A stretch of 64,000 nucleotides of DNA from Alteromonas sp. LOR (GTDB taxonomy: Bacteria > Pseudomonadota > Gammaproteobacteria > Enterobacterales > Alteromonadaceae), in NCBI RefSeq assembly GCF_000753865.1, contig NZ_JQFW01000031.1, forward strand, positions 1-64,000, written 5' to 3'. The position numbers and the translations under genes were made by a program. The notes under the pieces were generated by a model that ran no database searches, was not told where the DNA came from, and saw nothing but the letters and a program-made list of their open reading frames with translations. Positions 43,037-54,992 of the stretch are shown piece by piece. The number at the start of each line of letters is the position of its first letter. The first letter of the stretch is position 1.

Positions 43037-43681
43037 ATGACTACACAGCAAGACTTGCATTGTATATTGGCCTCTGGACTCGAGGCCCTTTCACTCAATT
43101 TAACCGAAAAGCAGCAACACCAACTTGTTGAATTTGTTTTACTTATTGATAAATGGAACAAAGCCTATAACCTCACTTCCGTGAGGTGCCCAAGGCAAAT
43201 GATGGTGAAACACATTCTAGATTCACTCGCCATTGTGCCGCACTTGACCGGTGAGAATATTATTGATGTGGGAACCGGGCCCGGATTACCGGGAATGCCC
43301 TTGGCCATAGCGTTTCCAGATAAAACCTTTACGCTGTTAGATAGTTTGGGTAAACGGGTTCGCTTTATGACACAATGCGTGCATACGCTCAAACTCACCA
43401 ATGTAACGCCCGTCAACAGCCGTGTAGAAAATCATGTCGGCGACAAGCCATACGATATTGTACTTAGTCGCGCTTTCGCATCGCTAAAAGATATGTTGCA
43501 CTGGTGCGAACATCTGGTAGATTCAGATGGGCAGTTTTTAGCACTAAAAGGTCAATTTCCACAAAGCGAGATAGATGAAGTAAGTGATCACTTTCAAGTT
43601 GTGAACACTGAAAACATCACAGTACCGAATTTGGATGGAGAAAGACATTTAGTTTGGCTGAGAAAGACACAGCAACGTTAA
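43037..43681 (+). CDS. rsmG: 16S rRNA (guanine-527-N7)-methyltransferase
   Basis: A 214-residue SAM enzyme (GidB) whose loss gives low-level streptomycin resistance. It shows KWNKAYNLTSVR, KHILDSLAI, ENIIDVGTGPGLPGMPLAI (motif I), LLDSLGKRVRFM and VLSRAFASLKDML. ATG at 43037 is used; the preceding TTG adds one residue only. It lies 31 bases after mnmG and 13 bases before parA. Confidence 0.96.
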   Translation: MTTQQDLHCILASGLEALSLNLTEKQQHQLVEFVLLIDKWNKAYNLTSVRCPRQMMVKHILDSLAIVPHLTGENIIDVGTGPGLPGMPLAIAFPDKTFTLLDSLGKRVRFMTQCVHTLKLTNVTPVNSRVENHVGDKPYDIVLSRAFASLKDMLHWCEHLVDSDGQFLALKGQFPQSEIDEVSDHFQVVNTENITVPNLDGERHLVWLRKTQQR

Positions 43682-43694
43682 AACAGGATTTAGT

Positions 43695-44489
43695 GTGGCA
43701 AAGGTAATCGCAATCGCGAATCAAAAAGGCGGTGTGGGTAAAACAACCACAGCGGTAAATGTTGCAGCTTCCATGGCGGCGACTAAGCGAAAAGTCTTGC
43801 TTATTGACCTTGATCCTCAAGGAAATGCGACAATGGGAAGCGGCGTTGACAAATATGAAGTCGATGCAACGGCATTCGAGCTACTTATCGAAGAGAAGCC
43901 CATTGATGAGGTCATCGTTAAGAATACGTCTGGTAAATACGATCTCATTGCAGCAAACGGCGACGTGACTGCTGCTGAAATTAAACTCATGGAAATGTTT
44001 GCCAGAGAAGTTCGCCTGCGCAACTCGCTAAAACCCGTTATCGATTATTACGACTTTATCTTTATCGATTGCCCGCCGTCGCTTAACCAACTCACTGTTA
44101 ACGCATTAGCGGCATCAGATTCTGTGATGGTTCCTATGCAGTGCGAATATTATGCCCTTGAGGGATTAACTGCATTGATGGATACCATCCAAAAATTGGC
44201 ATCTGTTGTGAATCCTGAATTGAAGATCGAAGGCGTTTTGCGTACTATGTACGACCCTCGAAATCGCCTTGCTAACGATGTTTCAGAGCAATTAAAGCGT
44301 CATTTTGGTGAGCAGGTATATCGCACGGTGATACCAAGAAACGTTCGTCTTGCTGAAGCCCCAAGTTTTGGAACGCCAGCAATGTACTACGATAAGTCGT
44401 CGACCGGTGCTAAAGCCTATTTAGCACTTGCTGGTGAAATTCTGCGACGCAGGGACAAAACTTCGCCTTCTCAGGCAAAAGCGAGTTAA
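43695..44489 (+). CDS. parA: Chromosome partitioning ATPase ParA (Soj)
   Basis: A 264-residue deviant Walker ATPase that positions ParB-parS complexes. It begins AKVIAIANQKGGVGKTTTAV (Walker A'), with LLIDLDPQGNATMGSG, FIFIDCPPSLNQLTVNAL and the DNA-binding RNRLAND region. The start is GTG at 43695. It is followed by parB after 45 bases; parS sites lie in recF. Confidence 0.97.
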   Translation: MAKVIAIANQKGGVGKTTTAVNVAASMAATKRKVLLIDLDPQGNATMGSGVDKYEVDATAFELLIEEKPIDEVIVKNTSGKYDLIAANGDVTAAEIKLMEMFAREVRLRNSLKPVIDYYDFIFIDCPPSLNQLTVNALAASDSVMVPMQCEYYALEGLTALMDTIQKLASVVNPELKIEGVLRTMYDPRNRLANDVSEQLKRHFGEQVYRTVIPRNVRLAEAPSFGTPAMYYDKSSTGAKAYLALAGEILRRRDKTSPSQAKAS

Positions 44490-44534
44490 ACAAAAATAAG
44501 CTGCTACCTATCAGCACATGCCATAGAGGACACT

Positions 44535-45413
44535 ATGTCAGCACGTAAAAGAGGCCTTGGCCGAGGGTTAGATGCGCTTCTTGCTACTAGCCAATCATCG
44601 TCTCAAAGAGAACAGGATGCCGCAGAGGTTGTATCAACGAACGGTGAGTTAAGTAAAATTCCCATCGAATTTTTGGTACCTGGAAAATATCAGCCTCGTA
44701 AAGACATGTCGCCAGATGCGCTAGAAGAATTAGCATCATCGATTCGTGCCCAGGGTATTATTCAACCTATCGTTGTGCGTAAAGTAGATGAAAATCGCTT
44801 TGAAATTATAGCCGGCGAACGTCGTTGGCGTGCATCCCAACTAGCGCAGCTTGATGAAGTACCATGCCTAATTAAAAATGTGCCTGATGAGGCAGCTGTT
44901 GCCATTGCGCTGATTGAAAATATTCAGCGTGAAGATTTAAACGCAATGGAAGAAGCGCAGGCGTTAGACCGTTTAATGAGTGAGTTTTCACTGACTCACC
45001 AAGAAGTGGCTGAAGCGGTTGGAAAATCTCGTACAACGGTATCTAACTTATTGCGTTTGAATAATCTTAACGACGATGTAAAAACATTGGTTGAGCACGG
45101 CGATATTGAAATGGGCCATGCACGGGCATTACTTGCCTTAGATGGCGACACTCAATCTGACACCGCACAAATTGTATCGGGCAAAGGACTAACGGTAAGA
45201 GACACTGAAAAGCTAGTGAAAAAGCTTTTAGAGCCCGCAAAACCCAAGCCGGAAAAGAAAATTGATCCCGATGTTCAAAACCTTATGACGCGACTTTCAG
45301 AAAATTTAGGCGCACAGGTGAATATAGACCACAATGCGAAGGGCAAAGGAAAACTGACAATTAGCTTTAGTGATTTAGAGCAATTAGATGGAATTATTTC
45401 TAAAATTCAATAG
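44535..45413 (+). CDS. parB: Chromosome partitioning protein ParB (Spo0J)
   Basis: A 292-residue CTPase clamp that loads at parS. It starts SARKRGLGRGLDALLA, the N-terminal ParA-contacting segment; then the CTP-binding PGKYQPRKDM, GIIQPIVVRKV, the catalytic-site GERRWRASQLA, VPDEAAVAIALIENIQREDLN, the helix-turn-helix HQEVAEAVGKSRTTVSNLLR, GHARALLAL and a C-terminal dimer domain with GKGKLTISFSDLEQLDGI. Matching parS sites occur at 29452 and 30082. Confidence 0.97.
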   Translation: MSARKRGLGRGLDALLATSQSSSQREQDAAEVVSTNGELSKIPIEFLVPGKYQPRKDMSPDALEELASSIRAQGIIQPIVVRKVDENRFEIIAGERRWRASQLAQLDEVPCLIKNVPDEAAVAIALIENIQREDLNAMEEAQALDRLMSEFSLTHQEVAEAVGKSRTTVSNLLRLNNLNDDVKTLVEHGDIEMGHARALLALDGDTQSDTAQIVSGKGLTVRDTEKLVKKLLEPAKPKPEKKIDPDVQNLMTRLSENLGAQVNIDHNAKGKGKLTISFSDLEQLDGIISKIQ

Positions 45414-45550
45414 GTTATTGGGTCTTTGTATTATTGTTTACCGTGGCATTTTTGCCCTAGAGATAAGGTTTGTTAACAACAACGGACACTCTCCTTTCCG
45501 GTTATAGCAATAGGAAATTTTCAGAATAACTTTCAAAAAGCGTTGTACTG

Positions 45551-45578
45551 TTGAAAATTGTCGGTAAAACAGTATACT
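45551..45578 (+). promoter_or_regulatory. Promoter of the ATP synthase operon
   Basis: TTGAAA (45551-45556), a 16-base spacer and TATACT (45573-45578); the start would be near 45585, only about 14 bases before the GTG of atpI. Confidence 0.65.
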
Positions 45579-45598
45579 TCTGACGCTTTTTGTAAGAC

Positions 45599-46006
45599 GT
45601 GAACAAGCAGCGAGATAGTGTGACAAACAAGTTAGCGAAACGCGGGTTGACCCTCGCCAAAAAAGGGCTACTTTTTCAAATTGTCACGGCCGCCGTAATG
45701 GTTGCATTAGCAGCGCTTGTTGGCGGATTAATAACGGCTAGTTCAGCCGCGACAGGTGCCTTAATCAGTATCTTGCCGAAAATAGTTTTTACTGCATTTG
45801 CGTTTCGTTACGCTGGCGCGAGTAAAAATGAACTTGTTGCACGCAGTTTTAGCCAAGGTTCAAAAATGAAATTGGCGCTGACAATTATTTTATTTGTAAT
45901 TGCATTTAGATTTTTACACGTTGTGCCACTTGTTTTGTTTATGGCATTTGTGATTACAACCGTTAGCCACGCGCTAGCAATGTTTCATTACGGTTCGAAA
46001 GAATAA
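45599..46006 (+). CDS. atpI: ATP synthase protein I
   Basis: A 135-residue membrane protein with four hydrophobic segments (for example VTAAVMVALAALVGGLITA and LALTIILFVIAF). AtpI helps assemble the c-ring and is poorly conserved in sequence; the call rests on position as first gene of the operon and on hydropathy. The start may be GTG at 45599 or GTG at 45620, which has AGCGAGA upstream. Confidence 0.85.
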   Translation: MNKQRDSVTNKLAKRGLTLAKKGLLFQIVTAAVMVALAALVGGLITASSAATGALISILPKIVFTAFAFRYAGASKNELVARSFSQGSKMKLALTIILFVIAFRFLHVVPLVLFMAFVITTVSHALAMFHYGSKE

Positions 46007-46079
46007 CAACGACATTAGCGAAACCGTTAGAAACACGATAACCAGTTACTAAATTTTTACACTTTACAACTTGGGTTAA

Positions 46080-46916
<837 letters not shown>

Positions 46917-47010
46917 GCATTAACGAGCGCTGATTAAACCTGGAAAATTGGCGCCGTTTTTACAGAGTTTTACTTTTAACTTTAAATTTAACTTAAAATC
47001 GGAGACGTAA

Positions 47011-47232
<222 letters not shown>

Positions 47233-47277
47233 TTCTACTAACCACTTTTTTAGCGAACTTTAAGAGGAGGGGCGATT

Positions 47278-47748
47278 TTGAATTTTAACGCCACTTTTAT
47301 AGGTCAATTAATCGCCTTCGCTGTGTTCGTGGTGTTCTGCATGAAATATGTGTGGCCACCGCTGATTGCAGCGATTGAAGAGCGTCAAAAGAAGATAGCC
47401 GATGGGCTTGAAGCTTCTGAACGCGCAGAGAAAGACTTAGAACTTGCTCAAGCGAAAGCCACTGAGCAAATGAAAGACGCGAAAGCGCAAGCAGCTGAAA
47501 TTATCGAGCAGGCCAAAAAGCGCGCCAACCAATTGGTTGACGAAGAAACGCAGAAAGGTCATGCAGAACGCGAAAAAATTATCGCGTCTGGTTATGCCGA
47601 AGTTGAAGCTGAACGCAATCGTGCCAAAGAAGATTTGCGCAAGCAGGTATCTGCATTAGCAGTTGCTGGCGCGCAGCAAATCTTACAACGTGAAATCGAT
47701 GCTAACGCACAAAACGACATTGTTGAAAAACTTGTCGCTGAGCTTTGA
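47278..47748 (+). CDS. atpF: ATP synthase F0 subunit b (TTG start)
   Basis: A 156-residue peripheral stalk subunit, the same length as in E. coli: [20 protein letters not shown] membrane helix, [20 protein letters not shown], a long charged coiled coil, and a C-terminal [11 protein letters not shown]. The conserved first residue falls on TTG at 47278, with AAGAGGAGG well placed upstream, so a TTG start codon is almost certain. It lies 14 bases before atpH. Confidence 0.96.
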   Translation: MNFNATFIGQLIAFAVFVVFCMKYVWPPLIAAIEERQKKIADGLEASERAEKDLELAQAKATEQMKDAKAQAAEIIEQAKKRANQLVDEETQKGHAEREKIIASGYAEVEAERNRAKEDLRKQVSALAVAGAQQILQREIDANAQNDIVEKLVAEL

Positions 47749-47762
47749 GAAGGAGATGAGCC

Positions 47763-48296
47763 ATGTCTGAATTGACAACCGTTGCTCGTCCTTACGCTAA
47801 AGCCGCTTTCGATTTTGCCGTCGAGAAAAGTGCTGTTGCAAAATGGCAAGAAATGCTCACCTTCGCCGGTGCAGTTGCTGCTAACGATGAAATGCACGAG
47901 TTATTAACTGGTGCCGTTGCCGCTGACACGCTGTCGGACATTTTTGTGAATGTTTGTGGTGAGCAACTCGATGAATACGGTCAAAACCTGATGAAGGTGC
48001 TGGCCGAAAATAAACGTTTAGCCGCGTTGCCTGAAATATCTGCGTTATTTGATGCTTTTAAAGCAGATTATGACAAAGAAATAGAAGTTGACGTAACGTC
48101 AGCCTCAGCGCTGACTGACGCACAACAATCTGAACTGATTGCGTCGTTGGAAAAACGTTTGGCACGTAAAGTGAAGCTTAATTGTAACGTGGACCCTGCC
48201 CTGATCGCTGGAATGGTAATAAATGCCGGTGATACAGTAATTGATGGTTCCGTAAAGTCGAAATTGAACCGTCTAGCAGACGCGTTGCAAGCATAA
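47763..48296 (+). CDS. atpH: ATP synthase F1 subunit delta
   Basis: A 177-residue subunit that joins the b stalk to the alpha3beta3 head. It begins [20 protein letters not shown] and has the C-terminal [20 protein letters not shown] pattern. It is flanked tightly by atpF and atpA (14 and 13 bases). Confidence 0.97.
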   Translation: MSELTTVARPYAKAAFDFAVEKSAVAKWQEMLTFAGAVAANDEMHELLTGAVAADTLSDIFVNVCGEQLDEYGQNLMKVLAENKRLAALPEISALFDAFKADYDKEIEVDVTSASALTDAQQSELIASLEKRLARKVKLNCNVDPALIAGMVINAGDTVIDGSVKSKLNRLADALQA

Positions 48297-48309
48297 CGGG
48301 GATAAGAGC

Positions 48310-49851
48310 ATGCAACTTAATTCCACTGAAATTGCTGAACTGATCAAGAAAAGAATTGAACAGTTCAATGTAAGCAGTGAAGCACGCAATGAAGGTACTA
48401 TCGTCGCAGTAACCGACGGTATTATCCGTATTCATGGCCTTGCCGATGTAATGCAAGGTGAAATGATCGAGCTTCCAGGAAGCCGCTACGCAATGGCACT
48501 AAACCTTGAGCGTGACTCAGTAGGTGCTGTTGTTATGGGTCCATATGCGGACCTGAAAGAAGGCGATAAAGTACAATCTTCAGGTCGTATTCTTGAAGTT
48601 CCGGTAGGCTACGCTCTACTTGGTCGTGTTGTTAACACACTAGGTGAGCCAATCGATGGAAAAGGCGCAATTGAAGCTGCAGGTTTTGAACCTGTTGAAA
48701 AAATTGCACCAGGCGTAATTGAACGTCAGCCAGTCGACCAGCCAATCCAAACAGGTTATAAATCTGTTGATGCGATGGTGCCAGTAGGCCGTGGACAGCG
48801 TGAGCTGATCATCGGTGACCGTCAGTGCGGTAAAACTGCAATGGCGATTGACGCTATCATCAATCAAAAAGGTACAGGCGTTAAGTGCGTGTACGTGGCG
48901 ATTGGTCAAAAAGCATCAACTATTGCAAACGTTGTACGTAAACTAGAAGAACACGGAGCGTTAGAGCACACAATTATTGTTGCTGCTTCTGCTTCTGAAT
49001 CTGCTGCGCTTCAATACTTAGCGCCGTATTCTGGTTGTACAATGGGTGAGTTTTTCCGTGACCACGGTGAAGATGCATTAATCGTATATGATGATTTGTC
49101 TAAGCAAGCTGTTGCTTATCGTCAAATTTCATTGCTACTTAAGCGTCCACCAGGTCGTGAAGCCTATCCAGGTGATGTTTTCTATCTTCACTCGCGTCTA
49201 CTAGAGCGCGCTGCACGTGTAAACGATCAATACGTTGAACGTTTCACCAAAGGCGAAGTGAAAGGTAAAACAGGTTCATTAACTGCGCTTCCAATTATCG
49301 AAACGCAAGCTGGTGACGTATCTGCATTCGTACCTACTAACGTAATCTCGATTACTGATGGTCAGATCTTCTTAGAAACTGACTTGTTCAACTCAGGTAT
49401 CCGTCCAGCCGTGAACGCGGGTGTATCGGTATCTCGTGTTGGTGGTGCTGCACAGACTAAAATCATCAAGAAACTAGGTGGTGGTATTCGTTTAGCACTT
49501 GCACAGTATCGTGAACTTGCTGCGTTCTCGCAGTTTGCTTCAGACCTTGATGATGCGACTCGTGAGCAACTTGAGCACGGTGAGCGCGTTACAGAACTGA
49601 TGAAGCAAAAGCAATATGCTCCACTTTCAATTGCTGATATGGGTGCATCCCTGTTCGCGGTAGAAAAAGGGTTTCTAAAGAGCGTCGAGCTGGACAAAAT
49701 CCTAGATTTTGAAGCCTCTCTTCACTCGTATTTGAACAGCGAGCACGCTGACCTTATGAAGACTATCAACGAAACAGGTAACTACAACGACGAGATTGCC
49801 TCTAAGTTGAATGACGCATTAACTAGTTTTAAAGCGACACAAACTTGGTAA
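48310..49851 (+). CDS. atpA: ATP synthase F1 subunit alpha
   Basis: A 513-residue nucleotide-binding, mostly non-catalytic subunit. It has [19 protein letters not shown] at the start, the P-loop [28 protein letters not shown] and the signature [17 protein letters not shown] with the arginine that completes the catalytic site of beta. The length equals that of E. coli. Confidence 0.99.
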   Translation: MQLNSTEIAELIKKRIEQFNVSSEARNEGTIVAVTDGIIRIHGLADVMQGEMIELPGSRYAMALNLERDSVGAVVMGPYADLKEGDKVQSSGRILEVPVGYALLGRVVNTLGEPIDGKGAIEAAGFEPVEKIAPGVIERQPVDQPIQTGYKSVDAMVPVGRGQRELIIGDRQCGKTAMAIDAIINQKGTGVKCVYVAIGQKASTIANVVRKLEEHGALEHTIIVAASASESAALQYLAPYSGCTMGEFFRDHGEDALIVYDDLSKQAVAYRQISLLLKRPPGREAYPGDVFYLHSRLLERAARVNDQYVERFTKGEVKGKTGSLTALPIIETQAGDVSAFVPTNVISITDGQIFLETDLFNSGIRPAVNAGVSVSRVGGAAQTKIIKKLGGGIRLALAQYRELAAFSQFASDLDDATREQLEHGERVTELMKQKQYAPLSIADMGASLFAVEKGFLKSVELDKILDFEASLHSYLNSEHADLMKTINETGNYNDEIASKLNDALTSFKATQTW

Positions 49852-49915
49852 TCAATGCAGCCGGTAATGTGTAATAGCATCGCCGGCAACACGTTGAGTA
49901 ATCGGAGAGATAGTC

Positions 49916-50776
49916 ATGGCCAGCGGTAAAGAGATAAAAGGTAAGATTGGGAGTATCAAAAATACTCAAAAAATTACCAGTGCAATGGAAATGGTTGCTG
50001 CGTCTAAAATGAAAAAGGCGCAGGAACGTATGGCCACCGGCCGTCCGTACGCACAAAACATGCTAAAAGTGATTGGTCACATTGCTAACGGTAACCTTGA
50101 GTATCGCCATCCTTACTTGGAAGAGCGTGAAGTCAAGCGTGTTGGTTATATTGTGGTTTCCACTGACCGAGGCTTATGTGGTGGTTTAAACACCAACGAA
50201 TTTAAGCTTGTCGCTCAGAACGTTAAACAATGGCGTGATCAGGGTGTTGAAGTGGATTTCGCTGCATTAGGCGCGAAGGCTTGTGGTTTCTTCAATCGAT
50301 TTGGCGGTAGCTTGCTAGCAGCCGAGTCAGGATTGGGTGACAAGCCATCAGTGAGTGATGTAGTGGGTGTTGTGCGCGTTATGCTTAAGGCGTACGACGA
50401 AGGCAAAATAGACCGAGTATTCTTGGTATTCAATGACTTCGTTAACACCATGACACAGAAACCTGTGAGCAATCAGTTATTGCCTTTGCCAAAGTCACAA
50501 GACGAAGAATATCAACATCGTTGGGATTACATATACGAGCCGGATCCAAAAGAAATTTTGGAATCACTAATGGTTCGGTACATTGAATCTCAGGTGTACC
50601 AGGGTGTTGTAGAAAACGCAGCGTCAGAACAAGCTGCGCGAATGGTTGCCATGAAGGCAGCAACCGACAATGCCGGCGATCTTATTGATGATCTGCAACT
50701 GGTATATAACAAAGCGCGTCAAGCAGCAATCACACAAGAAATTAGTGAGATTGTTAGCGGTGCCGCAGCGGTGTAG
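49916..50776 (+). CDS. atpG: ATP synthase F1 subunit gamma
   Basis: A 286-residue rotor shaft. It has N-terminal [45 protein letters not shown] and the C-terminal helix with [20 protein letters not shown] and [14 protein letters not shown]. The gap after atpA is 64 bases. Confidence 0.98.
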   Translation: MASGKEIKGKIGSIKNTQKITSAMEMVAASKMKKAQERMATGRPYAQNMLKVIGHIANGNLEYRHPYLEEREVKRVGYIVVSTDRGLCGGLNTNEFKLVAQNVKQWRDQGVEVDFAALGAKACGFFNRFGGSLLAAESGLGDKPSVSDVVGVVRVMLKAYDEGKIDRVFLVFNDFVNTMTQKPVSNQLLPLPKSQDEEYQHRWDYIYEPDPKEILESLMVRYIESQVYQGVVENAASEQAARMVAMKAATDNAGDLIDDLQLVYNKARQAAITQEISEIVSGAAAV

Positions 50777-50797
50777 GCAAAGGTTTAAAAGAGATAA

Positions 50798-52195
<1,398 letters not shown>

Positions 52196-52254
52196 TTAGG
52201 TGGCTAGCTAACGCTAGCCCTTATAATGCTTACGTACCTAATCAGGAGGTTCAC

Positions 52255-52668
52255 ATGGCAATGACAGTACATTTGGACGTAGTAAGCGCAGAAAAACAAA
52301 TTTTTTCTGGTCTTGTAGAAACGATTCAAGTGACAGGTAGCGAAGGTGAATTGGGTATACACCCAGGTCACGCGCCACTTATCTCTGCTATAAAACCTGG
52401 TATGGTGCGTTTGGTTAAACAGTTCGGTGAAGAAGAAGTAATTTATGTTGCTGGTGGTGTACTTGAAGTACAGCCTGGTAACGTTACCGTACTGGCTGAT
52501 ACCGCGGTTCGAGCTGAAGATCTTGACGAGCAGGCAGCAGAAGAAGCCAAACGACGTGCTGAAGAGCACATCGCCAACCCAGGCGCTGACTTCGATTATG
52601 CAGAGGCAGCTCACCAGCTAGCTGAAGCAATCGCGCAACTTCGTCTTATTCAGAAGTTACGCAAATAA
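52255..52668 (+). CDS. atpC: ATP synthase F1 subunit epsilon
   Basis: A 137-residue rotor and inhibitory subunit: [20 protein letters not shown] beta-sandwich, [39 protein letters not shown] and a C-terminal helical hairpin ([13 protein letters not shown]). It ends the operon, with a strong terminator at 52684. Confidence 0.98.
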   Translation: MAMTVHLDVVSAEKQIFSGLVETIQVTGSEGELGIHPGHAPLISAIKPGMVRLVKQFGEEEVIYVAGGVLEVQPGNVTVLADTAVRAEDLDEQAAEEAKRRAEEHIANPGADFDYAEAAHQLAEAIAQLRLIQKLRK

Positions 52669-52683
52669 GCGAGCAGTTATATG

Positions 52684-52711
52684 AAAAAACCCGCCGATAG
52701 GCGGGTTTTTT
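52684..52711 (+). terminator. Terminator of the ATP synthase operon
   Basis: AAAAAACCCGCC-GATA-GGCGGGTTTTTT, a 6-bp GC core extended by A-T pairs and ending in T6. The A-run on the left could also stop minus-strand transcripts. Confidence 0.9.
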
Positions 52712-52875
52712 GTTTCTTGATGCGCAAAGTATTGATATAAAGGGTATTGATATATTGAGCATTTTTATAAAGAACAGTACGTTAATATACTACACTTATC
52801 ATATTCGGGCATGTGTCTTAATACTTTGCACTTACCAATACAACTTATCAGCTTTTACTCTAAAGCTTTCAACTG

Positions 52876-53868
52876 ATGCATATAAACACCATGAAGTTCG
52901 CCCTCTATTCAAATAAAGATAGCGGAACGCCAATAGGCTTGATGCCTTTGGTCACTACACTAATTCTGTTGTCTGTACACTTCATATCTGGGGCATTGGA
53001 TTGGCCTGCAAGCGGAGACCTTCGTGCACAACGAGATTTTAACTCTGCAATTGGAATGTCAGTACTGACGGGCTACTTTTGGTTTGCACTGCGTCTTATG
53101 CATCAAAACGTTGCCAGCACAGTAATATCTCTACTGGTGAAGACCAATCAGTTAAGCCAATTTGGTGCCCATAGAAAGAGATTAGCGGTAACTTTTAACC
53201 ATCACCTATTTAATGCAATGATTATCTCAATCATGATTACGGTTATCTACTGCGTAATGGAGGGGTTGATCGCGACTCAACAAGAAGTCCATGTGTTGTT
53301 ACTTACCGCAACTGCAGTTCCATTTTGGTTTCTTGCACTGCTATTTCTGTTTCAGATATTTTCCAAAACCAGTTACCTCATCAACAATATCCTTTCAGAA
53401 ACGATGAAAGACTATGACAGGTTAAATTCTATAATCACAATTTTGAAATTAAGTACAACCAACAGTATTTTCGCGATGGGAGCGTTAGCCATATTTCCAG
53501 TGTTTTGGCTTAATAAAGAAATACCCTCTCTTGATATAATGGGGGTCACCTTTTTTACTGGCTTTATAGCACTCTATTTGTTTTTGCCAGTGATTAAATT
53601 AAAAAAGAAGTTGACCCATGAGAAGCAAACAATTTTAAGTAACATTGAATCAGACATAAACGCACGTATTAAGTGTTACGCGGCTAACGACGATAAAAAA
53701 ACGGGTGCGTCAATTGAAGTGTTAGAGAGCGAAAAAGAAAATATTGTAAAGTTAACTCGTTATGAGTTGTCACCAAAAGACAAATTTAGAGTGTTCGCTT
53801 GTATTGCTCTCATTCCAATATCATGGTGTATTTTACTCGTGACTGAATGGGTTATTAATATCTCTTAA
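52876..53868 (+). CDS. Membrane protein of unknown function
   Basis: A 330-residue protein I do not recognise. It has about seven hydrophobic segments: roughly 19-40, 57-75, 110-132, 138-160, 196-212, 222-242 and 307-327, with a charged cytoplasm-like loop (about 243-305; LKKKLTHEKQTILSN, KENIVKLTRYEL) before the last. No catalytic motif is evident. The start could be ATG at 52876 or ATG at 52891; neither has a good ribosome-binding site. It is flanked by the atp terminator and the convergent tapT gene. More Ile, Asn and Lys than in neighbouring core genes suggests an accessory gene. Confidence 0.75.
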   Translation: MHINTMKFALYSNKDSGTPIGLMPLVTTLILLSVHFISGALDWPASGDLRAQRDFNSAIGMSVLTGYFWFALRLMHQNVASTVISLLVKTNQLSQFGAHRKRLAVTFNHHLFNAMIISIMITVIYCVMEGLIATQQEVHVLLLTATAVPFWFLALLFLFQIFSKTSYLINNILSETMKDYDRLNSIITILKLSTTNSIFAMGALAIFPVFWLNKEIPSLDIMGVTFFTGFIALYLFLPVIKLKKKLTHEKQTILSNIESDINARIKCYAANDDKKTGASIEVLESEKENIVKLTRYELSPKDKFRVFACIALIPISWCILLVTEWVINIS

Positions 53869-53918
53869 AGCACGTTGTAGCCCTATAAAGCAACTTTATT
53901 GGCTTTTACATTCATAGA

Positions 53919-54518
53919 CTATTCATTACCACGACGATGAGACTTCGGACCTTGCCAATGCTGCTGCATCGCTTGCTGTGCGTTATGTAGTGGTTCAACA
54001 TCGGTGTTAAACGCATATGATAAGGTGTATGCCACGGCCTCTAGGGTTGATAACGCGTTACTCACGCGGGTATGTCGAATGGCGTAGTTAGTGTTAGGTG
54101 CTTCACTGAAATGATAGGCGGGTAATGTTTGAAGCCAACTATGATTTTGCATCATACCAAAAGCCTGTTTCCAGCTTCCATCTATAAAAATAAAGGTATC
54201 TGTATCCTTAAGTGGTGTTACTAAATCACTTTCTATCGCTATACTTTCTTCACTAGGGTAAATAACCGCCGAATTCGTTGCATTGCATTGTTCATGCAGC
54301 ATATTAACGGCCTCAGAGTCCTCTGTACTGATAACTTTTGCTGTTGGTATACATAATGACACTAGACGTGCTGTATTCTTTGCGTGCTCTCGCTCTTTTG
54401 CATGCTGTAAAATGACCACATTCACAGGTACGCTAATGTTATCTATATCGCTACATACACAGGTGGTTTGCGGATAGTTGCATGAGGAGCAGTAGAGTCG
54501 AAGCGAGTTTTTTGACAT
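53919..54518 (-). CDS. tapT: tRNA-uridine aminocarboxypropyltransferase (DTW domain)
   Basis: A 199-residue DTW-domain protein of the family that transfers the 3-amino-3-carboxypropyl group of SAM to tRNA uridine (acp3U). A zinc-type CSSCNYPQTTCVC opens it, then VVILQHAKEREHAKNTARL, the DTW-region FIDGSWKQAFGM, and the C-terminal STLEAVAYTL. The family position usually Thr is Ser here (GSW), a conservative change. ATG at 54518 is chosen because the protein then begins just before the cysteine cluster. It is divergent from the alkyltransferase-like gene. Confidence 0.88.
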   Translation of the reverse strand: MSKNSLRLYCSSCNYPQTTCVCSDIDNISVPVNVVILQHAKEREHAKNTARLVSLCIPTAKVISTEDSEAVNMLHEQCNATNSAVIYPSEESIAIESDLVTPLKDTDTFIFIDGSWKQAFGMMQNHSWLQTLPAYHFSEAPNTNYAIRHTRVSNALSTLEAVAYTLSYAFNTDVEPLHNAQQAMQQHWQGPKSHRRGNE

Positions 54519-54604
54519 GATATTGATAGGCAACTAAAAGATAGAAATATAAGCTTGTATAGTTTATCGGCAAATACAGCAGTTAGGAAGATTGTTTAAT
54601 ATAC

Positions 54605-54946
54605 ATGACAGAGATAAACGCGGTAAAATTACGAGTTGAAAAGACGCTGTCACTGGTCCCTACTGGAAACGTCGTTAGCTACGGTCAACTCGCTGATTTG
54701 TGCGGTTTACCAGGAAGAGCGAGACTCATGGGAAAGTGCTTGAGGTCATTAGATGGTCAACACAATTGGCATCGAGTGCTAAGAGCCGATGGTAAAATCG
54801 CGTTTCCTCAAGGTTCAGAGTTAGCGCAAGAGCAAAGTACACGTCTTTTAGATGAGGGAGTGTTGGTAAAAAATGGTCGAGTCAGTATGAAAGATTACGG
54901 CTGGCAACCAGACTTGTATACCGTACTTTCTAAATTAGAGTATTAG
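54605..54946 (+). CDS. Alkyltransferase-like protein (MGMT fold, no active cysteine)
   Basis: A 113-residue protein of the alkyltransferase-like (ATL, YbaZ-type) group. It has the MGMT DNA-binding domain: VPTGNVVSYGQLADLCGLPG and RLMGKCLRSL. The active-site PCHRV of real alkyltransferases is replaced by NWHRV (W55), so it cannot accept an alkyl group; ATL proteins instead bind O6-alkylguanine and direct it to nucleotide excision repair. It lies 46 bases before the HD-GYP gene. Confidence 0.9.
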   Translation: MTEINAVKLRVEKTLSLVPTGNVVSYGQLADLCGLPGRARLMGKCLRSLDGQHNWHRVLRADGKIAFPQGSELAQEQSTRLLDEGVLVKNGRVSMKDYGWQPDLYTVLSKLEY

Positions 54947-54992
54947 TTAGCTTAGCCACACCTTTGTAGTTATCGAGAGCGCAGTACAACGA

